NCBI GenBank assembly: GCA_003963245.1
Contig: RXJX01000001.1
Location: 1,412 to 65,411 of the forward strand
Direction of reading: 5' to 3'
From: Neisseriaceae bacterium
GTDB lineage: Bacteria > Pseudomonadota > Gammaproteobacteria > Burkholderiales > UBA11063
DNA length: 64,000 nucleotides
Below the pieces are notes generated by a model. It saw only the letters and a list, made by a program, of their open reading frames with translations. It did not search any database and was not told where the DNA came from. The translations under genes and the position numbers were made by a program. How positions within the stretch are numbered: position 1 is the first letter of the stretch; every line of letters begins with the position of its first letter. Positions 36,084 to 43,741 of the stretch are shown here, in pieces.

Positions 36084-36611
36084 TTAGTTAATTACTGGCT
36101 GTAATTCAGTTTCAATGATTTTGCTGCCATAATCCTTGCGGATTTGTTTCATTGATTTAGAGCCGCGCTTATAGTTCGTTATATTGATGGTTGGGCTCCA
36201 ATACCATGATTTTTTAGCTCCAGAGAATTTAAAACCTAGATTACTGATAGTTTCTCTATGAGGATAAGTATTACCAGATAACCATACCCAATAGCCGCAA
36301 ACTTCGATAATTACGCCATGTAAGGTTTTTAGAGTATCCAAAAAGCTAAAATCAAAGTTATTTGCTGTTTCGTTATTGTCCTGATTAATATCCAGTGTTT
36401 GATTAGTTTCAAAGTATTTGCATAATTCAGCAAAAGCAGTATTGATTAATTGCATGGTTTCAGTATTCCCACCCTTATCAGGATGATTAATACTAGCTAG
36501 CTTTCTATAAACCTGTTTAATATTATTGATAGTATATTGACCATTTTCTAAGCCAAAGATAACAATTGCATTTTCCAGTTTATTCATGATTACCACTCCA
36601 TAAAGACACAT
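36084..36611 (-). CDS. J-domain (DnaJ-like) protein
   Basis: A protein of 167-175 residues with an N-terminal J domain and the HPD motif (KLASINHPDKGGNTETM), which stimulates Hsp70 (DnaK) ATPase. The C-terminal half, with Trp-rich LGFKFSGAKKSWYWSP, is a short motif seen in phage and plasmid J proteins. The Met at about residue 9 (MNKLENA, 36587) may be the true start, because the first eight residues are poorly supported by a ribosome-binding site. On mobile elements such proteins may recruit host chaperones to replication or transfer proteins. Confidence 0.82.
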   Translation of the reverse strand: MCLYGVVIMNKLENAIVIFGLENGQYTINNIKQVYRKLASINHPDKGGNTETMQLINTAFAELCKYFETNQTLDINQDNNETANNFDFSFLDTLKTLHGVIIEVCGYWVWLSGNTYPHRETISNLGFKFSGAKKSWYWSPTINITNYKRGSKSMKQIRKDYGSKIIETELQPVIN

Positions 36612-37233
36612 ATTTACTGAAGCGCCAACGGGCGCTATTTACCGACTAATTAAGCCAAACACAGGTTATTTGATTCCAAAGGATAATCCTTTGGCTGCCA
36701 GAGGCATATCATCCAAACCAGCATATTTTTTCTTTTGCGGCTTAATGGCGATACTAAAAAGCATGTACATGTGTTTGCCAGTGCGATTGCGCCAACACGA
36801 AAGTTTTTAAAATTGTTTTATGGAGTTTACGAAGTAAAAGAATTTATAAAAGTTTGGTGCACACCAGAACCATAATTAGCAATTGATAAAAATCTGCTAA
36901 TTAACTGGTTTCTGGTAGTGTCGTTCATGAAGATTATTAGTGAGGATTACCGAGCTAATAATTTCACACTCGGCAAGCCGAAACATGGACATGCTTTATC
37001 GGCGTTATAATGTTAGCCGCAAAAGAAAAAATAAATAAAACAAACCCAAAAATTATATTTTTTTGCAAAAAGGGGGTAGAATATTATTAGCCCGCGCTAG
37101 AGAATTACTATCTATTAAGAAAAGTATAAACGATGTAGAGATTTTTCGATAAAGCTCGTTAATTAGTGCTTATTAAAGTATCTAAATGATAATTAATGCT
37201 ATAATTTACTCATCAGTATAAAAGCACACCATT
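36612..37233. other. Structured noncoding region, candidate oriT or RNA
   Basis: About 620 bases without a plausible frame, with several strong inverted repeats. AGCGCC-AACG-GGCGCT at 36621-36636. CCAAAGGA-TAA-TCCTTTGG at 36676-36694. A long interrupted stem at 36863-36916 (ACCAGAA, CCA and TAATTAGCA pairing with TGCTAATTA, TGG and TTCTGGT). CCGAG/CTCGG at 36950-36973. GCCGA/TCGGC at 36977-37003. Stretches of long interrupted stems near mobilisation genes fit a transfer origin; a noncoding RNA is equally possible. The right end should carry the promoter of the membrane protein at 37234. Confidence 0.55.
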
Positions 37234-38256
37234 ATGATGAATCGAAAAATAAGATATTTATATAAATACCTCAAAATACAATCTTTCAAAAACAATATTA
37301 ATCTTTTTTTATTTTTAAGTATTTCAATAATTTTAATAGATATTCTATTTAGCCCTTTTCTTAATATAGCTAAGTCATCTTTTATTGCAGAAATTAAAAA
37401 CGTTATTTTTAATCTGGTTATTGGGTATATTGTAAGTTATATATTTTATTATCTCACTGTAGTCATTAAAGAAATCGAGCAAAAAAAAAGGACATATGAA
37501 AATATTATAAGTTTGAATAATAGACTTGTTTATGATACTTTAAATATGTACCTATATTTATTTAGGGTATACAATAGGAAATTCCATCGTAAATTACTTG
37601 AAGATAATTATCAAATTTATTTACCAGCTGAAAATATCCAAATACAAACAAATGATGAACTTGTTAAAATGCTCATAGCTAAAAATTACCCTTATATTAG
37701 TGAAAGTCTAATTAATAAATTTGGAAATCAATTTAACGTAAAGCATCTTTTAGATCACATGTTGACAAATTTAGAAAGTATAGCTAAAACTAAACCCAAT
37801 CATAATTTGGTTAGTGTTCATAATTTATATTTTACAGAGCAAGAGTTAATAGAGGTTGGAAAGTGGTTGACCTATCGTGATAAGGTTGACTGTATTAAAG
37901 CAGATAACATAATGTCTTCAAAGCCTCCATTCCAATACTGGGGTGTTAATGAATACATTATTCGGTCGCTAAATAATATGAAAAATCAAATCACAAAAAT
38001 AAGAGATCATTCTCAGTTCCTTCCGATTGATTACTTAGAACTACTCAATACTCTTGAGCAAAATATGAATTTGAACTTTTTATTTTCAATTTTGAACCAA
38101 GCAGAAGATTATCCATTGCAAAGATCTATAATGGAGTTGCTATTCATCATTTATTCAAATATAAATGAATTAAGATTTGCGGGTATAAGGCTGAATGTTG
38201 AGTTAAATAGATTGAAAAAAAAGTCTCTATTAAAGCATGTATTTAGTGGTAGGTAA
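37234..38256 (+). CDS. Two-span membrane protein of unknown function
   Basis: A 340-residue protein with two N-terminal membrane spans (about 23-46 and 60-84: INLFLFLSISIILIDILF, IFNLVIGYIVSYIFYYLTVV) and a long helical cytosolic part. There are no recognisable catalytic motifs. It is the only plus-strand gene in the right arm, very AT-rich, and ends in a terminator shared with the MobC-like gene. Proteins of this shape occur as accessory or defence cargo on mobile elements, but that is inference. Confidence 0.6.
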   Translation: MMNRKIRYLYKYLKIQSFKNNINLFLFLSISIILIDILFSPFLNIAKSSFIAEIKNVIFNLVIGYIVSYIFYYLTVVIKEIEQKKRTYENIISLNNRLVYDTLNMYLYLFRVYNRKFHRKLLEDNYQIYLPAENIQIQTNDELVKMLIAKNYPYISESLINKFGNQFNVKHLLDHMLTNLESIAKTKPNHNLVSVHNLYFTEQELIEVGKWLTYRDKVDCIKADNIMSSKPPFQYWGVNEYIIRSLNNMKNQITKIRDHSQFLPIDYLELLNTLEQNMNLNFLFSILNQAEDYPLQRSIMELLFIIYSNINELRFAGIRLNVELNRLKKKSLLKHVFSGR

Positions 38257-38260
38257 TGGC

Positions 38261-38302
38261 TTTATAAAGAGGTAGCCTTTATTTAGGCTACCTCTTTATA
38301 AA
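38261..38302. terminator. Shared 17-bp stem bidirectional terminator
   Basis: A perfect 17-bp inverted repeat (TTTATAAAGAGGTAGCC at 38261-38277 and its complement at 38286-38302) with an 8-base loop. It lies between convergent genes. The stop of the MobC-like gene (38296-38298) is inside the stem. Confidence 0.85.
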
Positions 38303-39099
38303 AATGTGAAAAAATTTGTATTGTTCAAATATTTCTCAGTTTTCCCCTTCCGATAAATAAACTCAATACTTCCAAATAAATGCTGAAGCTTGCTAGCAAA
38401 CCCCGGCTCAGTATAATAGATAACCTTCTTGATAATGCCACGCTCTTTGATGTCCATATATTGCCCGATAATCTCCTGATAACGCTTTCTGGATTTAATC
38501 GTTCTTTCGTACTCAATAGCAATTTTATTGTCTTCCGGATCAAAACAGGTATAGTCTGGAATAGTTGGTACTTTCTCATTACGCTTTTTGAGAATCCGGC
38601 TTAACTGCCAAGAACTCTGGAAATTAGTATATCCCTGAACTTCCAGATTTAGCCGGATTTGCTGTAGCTTCAGGTCATGATACACTGTTGCTGGATTAAC
38701 CCGATTAACTTCACGTAATTCAGGAATATCTTCATTTTCATATAAAGCAAACATTATTCCGGTATTAGTTGGCTGAAATACCGATATTGATCTGGCTAGA
38801 CCAATATCAACCTCAACTCGGTTTAAATAGCCTTTATCACATAAATGTCGGCATATCCTGCTGGATGTCTGCTTAGGAACGTTTAATAATCTGGCTATAT
38901 TTTCCAAACTGGAATAATTCTCATCTATAAGAAACCTTAACACCCTAATAATTCGCTGATTAAATATAGCCATTTTCTCAGCATGAGGTAGCCTAGAACA
39001 GGTAATCAGATTTTGCGGTGCTGGCTTTTTGGTTCTGACTGTTTCTGGCTGCATTGTTATTAGCTGATTCTGATTGAGATTCTGAGTATTGGTTTGCAT
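38296..39099 (-). CDS. Replication-relaxation / MobC-like protein
   Basis: A 267-residue protein with a winged helix (SSLENIARLLNVPKQTSSRICRHLCDKGY) and a C-terminal part with IPDYTCF and IAIEYERTIKSRKRYQEIIGQY, a PD-(D/E)XK-like arrangement typical of the replication-relaxation (Replic_Relax) family. In mobilisable elements such proteins help the relaxase at oriT. It overlaps the coupling protein gene by 107 bases, but the ATG at 39099 follows a GGAGAATATC site, so the overlap looks real. The internal Met at 38973 is weaker. It argues for mobilisation, although a separate relaxase is not visible. Confidence 0.75.
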   Translation of the reverse strand: MQTNTQNLNQNQLITMQPETVRTKKPAPQNLITCSRLPHAEKMAIFNQRIIRVLRFLIDENYSSLENIARLLNVPKQTSSRICRHLCDKGYLNRVEVDIGLARSISVFQPTNTGIMFALYENEDIPELREVNRVNPATVYHDLKLQQIRLNLEVQGYTNFQSSWQLSRILKKRNEKVPTIPDYTCFDPEDNKIAIEYERTIKSRKRYQEIIGQYMDIKERGIIKKVIYYTEPGFASKLQHLFGSIEFIYRKGKTEKYLNNTNFFTFL

Positions 39100-41200
39100 G
39101 ATATTCTCCGTTTAAATTATCAATATTAGTTTTTTGGTTAGTTTTAGTCTGCTGTTGCTCTTGTGAGGCAAATTTAGTTTGCTGGTTATCTGCTATAGCT
39201 AAATTCGTTTGTGGTGCTGATTTGGCTTGTCCAGACTGGGTAATTTCATCAATCAGCGCTCTATGTTTAGCTAGTTCTTTCTGCCAGCCGTTAAGGAATA
39301 CCTGAGATTCGGGCGATTCAGCGTATCTTTCATTTGTGGCATAATCATGAGTATTGTTTTCAAGATGATTTTCAGAGTTATCCTTTGATTCTGGCTTAAT
39401 TAACTGCTTACCATTTACTTCGCTAGTAACTTTGACTGGACTAGTTTTACATAATGAAGCAATAGTTTTTCTATATGGCAGTGAGGAACAGAATACCGCT
39501 TCAAACTGTTTCAGATTAAGAATCATATTTCTATCAAAGTAATTACGCTCAGACTGAATTAATCTGGTTTGTTTATCCAGCTTTTCAGAATTAAGACTAT
39601 TCCGGGTAACTAGCTTCTGTTCTTCTTCAATCTGGATTCTACCTGTCATATCAGATAGGAAATCGGCAGTATCAATATCATCGGCTCGATAAAATAGCTT
39701 ATTTTGACTATTACCAAATACTGCACCTTTAAGATATTCAGGATCAAGATCAGCTGGAGCACCACGGAGTAACTTCAAATCCTGAATAGCACTAACTATC
39801 TTTAAATTCCAGCCAAGGGTAACAGTATAACTTTCAGCTACAAATCGACAGATATGCGCCACTAATTCATCAGCAAAGACAGTGATATTTCTTTCTTCAT
39901 TATGATTATTATCATTCATATTGCTATTAGCACCATTCTGATTAACTGAATCCAATAACATTGAATTTGAATTAGTATCAAATACTCCATTAGCGTGATT
40001 CCTAGCTAACTGAACTATCCGGCAGAATATAAAGCGCTGGATTTTCTTCATGGTTTCATCAAGTAGATCACCAACAATATAGATACAGCCACCACCAGCA
40101 AGAAGCTCAGATAATGATTTACCATTAGCTGCATTAATTGCTGCTACATTAAGCAGTTTATTCAGATCAGATACCGATGATTTATATTTATCAGCATAAC
40201 GCTCAATATCATAATCTTTGCAAATATCAGCCAGACTTTTTCTATTATTATTTATTCTATCTCCATCATTAGCAAAATAGTTTGAACCATTAATTGCTTC
40301 ACCAGTAGTGGCACTATTTACACTTTGATTCTGTTCAAAAATGAATTTAGCCAAGTTTTCTAGAAACTCCTGCTCATTCTTGCGATAAACATCAGATTCT
40401 GATCCCATTTCCCGTTGAGAGAAAGCTTCAACCAGACAGTTTTTTAAATCCCGGCTGTTAAAGTCAGCTATCAGGTTGATTTGTGGTATATCCTGAGTTA
40501 AATCGATGTAATGATAAGGTACTCCAAGATCATTGCATTGAGCTTTAAATATATGTGGCATATATTTATCTCCTTTAGGATCAAGGAATACTACCTTTTC
40601 ACCTAGCATCAGAGATTGAATACCCAGATACTGCATTGCTACACCTTTACCACTTCGGGTAGCTCCAACAATCAGGAAATGCTTCTTATACCAATCTTCA
40701 AGATTCTTCAGGTAGATTGGCTTTACCTGTTCATCTAATCCAACAAAGATACCTTTCTTTAGATTGATATACTTTAATGGATTATATTGAGGAATAGCAG
40801 GCAATTCTTTTGCCATATAACGAATATCAGTTTTTGAACCTTTACGGATATTATTCTTAACAGTAAACTTACTAAAGAATAAACTGAATTTTGCTTGTAG
40901 TTTTCTAGCGCCATAGGTAGCAAAGAGCATTCCAGCGATAAATGAGCAGCCCCAGCCAATCAGCTTTAATCCCATTGGATAGCTTTCTGGTAGTATCATG
41001 GCTGTAGGAATAATAGCTAAACTTGCAGCAGACATTATTCCAGCTCTAATCATATAGCCAGATTCTGATTTAAGCTTAAATAGCTGCGGTATGTTATAGG
41101 ATAATCCTCCCGCTACTACAAGATAGCCCATATTATTCATTAGGTATTCAGTAGCAATTGAATACTCCATTAGTTGACTAGTTGTTGATAACATGATCAT
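38993..41200 (-). CDS. TraD/VirD4-type coupling ATPase
   Basis: A 735-residue protein. N-terminal membrane spans (about 20-45 and 52-100) anchor it. Walker A is VGATRSGKGVAM (about 178-189), preceded by a FLIV strand; the EKVVFLDPKGDKY strand and a Walker B-like ITVFADELVAHI follow, as in VirD4/TraD conjugal coupling proteins and their phage/plasmid relatives. These ATPases hand the relaxase-DNA complex to the mating channel. The Gln/Asn/Ser-rich C terminus (about 640-735) is disordered and coincides with the overlap with the next gene. It is the best single sign that the element is transferred by conjugation. Confidence 0.83.
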   Translation of the reverse strand: MIMLSTTSQLMEYSIATEYLMNNMGYLVVAGGLSYNIPQLFKLKSESGYMIRAGIMSAASLAIIPTAMILPESYPMGLKLIGWGCSFIAGMLFATYGARKLQAKFSLFFSKFTVKNNIRKGSKTDIRYMAKELPAIPQYNPLKYINLKKGIFVGLDEQVKPIYLKNLEDWYKKHFLIVGATRSGKGVAMQYLGIQSLMLGEKVVFLDPKGDKYMPHIFKAQCNDLGVPYHYIDLTQDIPQINLIADFNSRDLKNCLVEAFSQREMGSESDVYRKNEQEFLENLAKFIFEQNQSVNSATTGEAINGSNYFANDGDRINNNRKSLADICKDYDIERYADKYKSSVSDLNKLLNVAAINAANGKSLSELLAGGGCIYIVGDLLDETMKKIQRFIFCRIVQLARNHANGVFDTNSNSMLLDSVNQNGANSNMNDNNHNEERNITVFADELVAHICRFVAESYTVTLGWNLKIVSAIQDLKLLRGAPADLDPEYLKGAVFGNSQNKLFYRADDIDTADFLSDMTGRIQIEEEQKLVTRNSLNSEKLDKQTRLIQSERNYFDRNMILNLKQFEAVFCSSLPYRKTIASLCKTSPVKVTSEVNGKQLIKPESKDNSENHLENNTHDYATNERYAESPESQVFLNGWQKELAKHRALIDEITQSGQAKSAPQTNLAIADNQQTKFASQEQQQTKTNQKTNIDNLNGEYHANQYSESQSESANNNAARNSQNQKASTAKSDYLF

Positions 41201-41534
41201 GTTCTCCTCTGATACGTTGAATTAAATTAGCTACGCTAAAACCAAAGACACAGCCAATAAGATAATTACCCACTAACTTTGCAACCAGATAAAATTTATT
41301 GGAATAAAAAGCCTGACTAAAATCCAGATTAAAGACATAACTCAAATAAATAGAAAGTAACATTGCTAAAAGCAAAATTAATGCATGAGGTAATCTCTTA
41401 ATTGCAAATGGAACTAATGAAATAACTCCCACTAAAAAACCTATAGCAAAGCTATGATTAAAAATAAAGTCAACAGGCTTTGATACCAGCAAATGGTATA
41501 AGCCATCCATCAACTGACGAATTAAATTATCCAT
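41178..41534 (-). CDS. Small membrane protein upstream of coupling ATPase
   Basis: A 118-residue protein with three to four membrane spans (SFAIGFLVGVISLVPFAI, ALILLLAMLLSIYLSYVF, LVGNYLIGCVFGFSVANLI). It overlaps the coupling ATPase gene by 23 bases, so it is co-translated. It could be a membrane partner of the coupling protein, as small TraG/TraD-linked proteins are, but no family is recognised. Confidence 0.65.
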   Translation of the reverse strand: MDNLIRQLMDGLYHLLVSKPVDFIFNHSFAIGFLVGVISLVPFAIKRLPHALILLLAMLLSIYLSYVFNLDFSQAFYSNKFYLVAKLVGNYLIGCVFGFSVANLIQRIRGEHDHVINN

Positions 41535-41611
41535 GATACAAATACTCCAAAAAATAAATTAACAATCAAACTAAAAACCCAACCACCAACCTAGAACCAT
41601 TTCCTTCATCC

Positions 41612-42205
41612 TGGCTCTTCATTAAGATACACGCTAATGAATAAGCCAGAACCAGACAAACAAAAACAAAGCGTCCAGCGCAGGTTTTTGTGCGTAGCAA
41701 GGCAGAATGTGCAACCCCAGTTGCACAAGCAAGGGTACTTCCCCAGAAGTAGCCGCTGCGGTTCTGGTGAGGAACATCCCCAGATGTGCCGAACGAGGAA
41801 CAACGTTTGCCCATAGCAAACTTGTGACGACCATTGAGCAAACAAATCTCCCCAGAGATTTGGAGCAAAGACAACTGCCCACAGTTGGCAAAGCGGTTGC
41901 GAGAGCCGCCGTCAAAGTGCCTCCCAACGAGGCGCTTGACCAACCTATTTATTATTGGCGTCCAGCCAACCGCAGGCAAGCCCCCGGCGCAGTCAGAAAT
42001 AGGTTGGTCAAGCGGCGAGATTGACGGCGGCGGGTGAATTGATTGGTGAATGAAGCGTCCAGCAAGTGAACCATTCAAGAGGGCTAAGCCCTGCATTGAA
42101 AGCACCCTAGTGCTTGATAATGCTAGCTTGCGCGGGTGTGGATGTCCAAGGAACACCCAAAGCAACTGACGATAGTCAGATCCAATATGCAATAAATGCA
42201 TATTG
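41612..42205. ncRNA. Array of about 17 hairpins, candidate structured RNA
   Basis: A GC-richer island in AT-rich DNA, built from consecutive inverted repeats. Five stems with different sequence share the same CCCA loop: 41708-41727, 41736-41751, 41774-41787, 41844-41861, 41872-41887. Others are close in loop: CCATA (41805-41821), CCAAC (41917-41935), GTCCA (41955-41969), CCTA (42100-42115). A perfect 18-bp outer stem pairs 41933-41950 with 41997-42014. Further stems: 41612-41648, 41661-41690, 42080-42092, 42134-42158, 42166-42179, 42183-42205. Open frames cross it on both strands but overlap each other and show no protein features. Strand is unknown; neighbours are on minus, where the loops read UGGG. 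No known RNA class is assigned; a replication origin is an alternative. Confidence 0.7.
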
Positions 42206-42289
42206 CTATCACATATTAACCAGCCATTAAACTGATGAGATTGTATGTATTTCATAATGCATCACCAATATCAAAATCAGTCTGGTTAA

Positions 42290-43387
42290 TTAAGCTACAG
42301 AATCAATAACAGGACTATTCTTGCCTGTTATTGGCTGATCTAATAGACAGCTACCAGTTAAAACTTCGTTCTGGTAGATGTACTCGGTAATGCTAATATG
42401 CTGTGATTTGGCAAAGTCATAATGCGCTTTAAAGAGAGCTTTTTGCTCACTTGTTAGAGCTAACCCGGTTCGTGGATCAACCAACTCACGCATGTAACAG
42501 CGCTCCAGATAATTGCGTAATTCCAGCTTTTGCTCTCTGGTCTCAGGGGTAATATACTCAGTAGATAGGTATCTACCTGAAACAACAACTGGCTTGTTAG
42601 CACTAGTACTATTGATTAGAAAATCTTTTGTAGGGGTCATTACGGCTTTATAGCCACTGGCTATAGAATGTTTGATCATCCGGCAGATGTCATAAGACTT
42701 CTTATGTTCGCTAAGAATATCTAGGGTGTATTTGATTTGTTGTTCGGTTACAGAATCAAATCTAGACTTATAAATTGCAAATTCTCGGATAGAGTTTATT
42801 TCGGTATCAGAAAATGAATATCCTCCAGATTTAATGAGATTAGTCCAAATATCTGCTATCCCCAGATTATTGCTTAAATCAACACTAGGGGGATTATAGG
42901 GGATATTCTTATTCTCTAATGTCTTATCTCTATTCTCTTGTCGGACATTGTCCGGGACAATGTCTTTTTTTGTCTTTGATTTGTCTGGTAGTTGAGGATT
43001 ACTTTTTTGATTCTGGCGATACTCTCGTTTTTTAGCAGCAAACTCAGTTTCAGAGCCTAATAATGCCTGTACTTCATTCATGTATAAAGTACCATCATCA
43101 AGAGTACTCATCAAACCAAATTTGATGAATATGTCAATTGCGCTACGAACAGTATCAACATTACTATGTGTAACTGTTGCTAGCATTTGGGGATTATAGG
43201 GAATTACATCTTTTACGACTAGGCGACCTTCTGAATTAATCGCCTTCATCATAAATTTGAGCAGGATCAGAACGTATTCTTTGCCATTGGGCAAACTTTC
43301 GATAAGTTGAATTTCTTCACGGTCAAAGAAATTATCTTTTAGTTTTAGCCAGTAGAAACGTTTTGTTTGATTATCGGCTGTTTTCAT
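42290..43387 (-). CDS. Phage-type replisome organiser
   Basis: A 365-residue protein. The N-terminal 120 residues (RFYWLKLKDNFFDREEIQLI, GKEYVLILLKFMM and VDTVRSAIDIFIKFGLMS) match the phage replisome organiser N-terminal domain, a winged helix that binds origin repeats. A charged, disordered linker follows (about 125-170), and a C-terminal helical domain (LIKSGGYSFSDTEINSIRE) would recruit the host helicase or its loader. The gene is next to the right end, upstream of the hairpin array, with a DnaA box and direct repeats 50-80 bases before its start. This shows that the element can replicate after excision. Confidence 0.82.
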   Translation of the reverse strand: MKTADNQTKRFYWLKLKDNFFDREEIQLIESLPNGKEYVLILLKFMMKAINSEGRLVVKDVIPYNPQMLATVTHSNVDTVRSAIDIFIKFGLMSTLDDGTLYMNEVQALLGSETEFAAKKREYRQNQKSNPQLPDKSKTKKDIVPDNVRQENRDKTLENKNIPYNPPSVDLSNNLGIADIWTNLIKSGGYSFSDTEINSIREFAIYKSRFDSVTEQQIKYTLDILSEHKKSYDICRMIKHSIASGYKAVMTPTKDFLINSTSANKPVVVSGRYLSTEYITPETREQKLELRNYLERCYMRELVDPRTGLALTSEQKALFKAHYDFAKSQHISITEYIYQNEVLTGSCLLDQPITGKNSPVIDSVA

Positions 43388-43435
43388 GATTTTTCCTTAA
43401 TTAATAAGTTTTGGAAAGAATCAATGAAAATTGTC

Positions 43436-43456
43436 TGGGGATAATTTGGGGATAAT
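43436..43456 (+). repeat. Right arm-type sites (2 x TGGGGATAAT)
   Basis: TGGGGATAAT at 43436-43445 and again at 43447-43456, in the same direction as the pair at the left end, about 100 bases inside attR. They are probably bound by the integrase arm domain. They are also close to the replisome organiser gene and could be replication iterons. Confidence 0.6.
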
Positions 43457-43464
43457 GAATATGA

Positions 43465-43473
43465 TTATACACA
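43465..43473 (+). promoter_or_regulatory. Perfect DnaA box near the element's Rep gene
   Basis: TTATACACA, an exact match to TTATNCACA, nine bases after the right arm-type repeats and 78 bases upstream of the replisome organiser start. It would suit a DnaA-assisted origin. A single box can occur by chance. Confidence 0.4.
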
Positions 43474-43557
43474 GTTAAACATAACTATTGCATAAAGGAA
43501 TAGATTGGAAATATTTAACTAAATCAGATTGTTTGTTTTTAATGTTTCGAGAGATTA

Positions 43558-43581
43558 ATGGTGCGGAAGAAGAGACTCGAA
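43558..43581. repeat. attR core repeat inside tRNA-Leu
   Basis: Identical over 24 bases to 18198-18221 and covering the T-arm side and acceptor end of the tRNA gene. It marks the right end of the integrated element. Integration leaves the tRNA functional. Confidence 0.9.
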
Positions 43582-43643
43582 CTCTTACGCCTCGCGGCGC
43601 TGGAACCTAAATCCAGTGCGTCTACCAATTTCGCCACTTCCGC
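43559..43643 (-). tRNA. tRNA-Leu (anticodon UAG)
   Basis: On the minus strand the sequence runs from GCGGAAGTGGCGAAATTGG at 43643 to an encoded CCA ending at 43559. The anticodon stem-loop CTGGA-TTTAGGT-TCCAG gives UAG. A long variable arm (GCGCCGCGAGGCGT), a TTCGAGTCT T-arm and a 7-bp acceptor stem (GCGGAAG/CTTCCGC) are as expected of tRNA-Leu. The gene is whole; its 3' end is supplied by the element. Confidence 0.97.
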
Positions 43644-43741
43644 TTTAGGTGAGATAGGTATTATAGTTGAGAGTTGGAGATTTTGCAAGCAGAATTTACA
43701 TTTTTGTCCAATTTAATGCGCCAAAAAATTATTGGAGCTTA

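Larger units (their letters stand above)
18198..43581. mobile_element. Integrative element of about 25.4 kb in tRNA-Leu
   Basis: A 24-bp identical direct repeat (18198-18221 and 43558-43581) equals the 3' end of tRNA-Leu. With GTTTCGA at the same offset on the left, the match widens to 38 imperfect bases. Between the copies lie a tyrosine integrase, an excisionase, a phage-type repressor, a defence cassette, a J-domain protein, a MobC-like protein, a TraD-type coupling protein and a replisome organiser. The coupling protein argues for conjugal mobilisation, while the repressor, excisionase and replisome organiser are phage-like. No relaxase, VirB/Tra mating genes or virion genes are seen. It is best called an integrative mobilisable element or satellite-like island. 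Confidence 0.88.

Noticed and set aside
41700..41890. A CRISPR array or integron attC array in the hairpin region
   Set aside because: The stems differ in sequence and length, there is no constant repeat with spacers, no cas genes, and no R'/R'' integron-type core sites.
41566..42255. A 229-codon minus-strand frame, and other frames of 67-105 codons, across the hairpin array
   Set aside because: They overlap on both strands, have no domain-like pattern, and the DNA is explained by short inverted repeats; the GC-rich base use makes chance open frames likely. The first 35 residues of the longest look more protein-like, so a broken gene there cannot be excluded.
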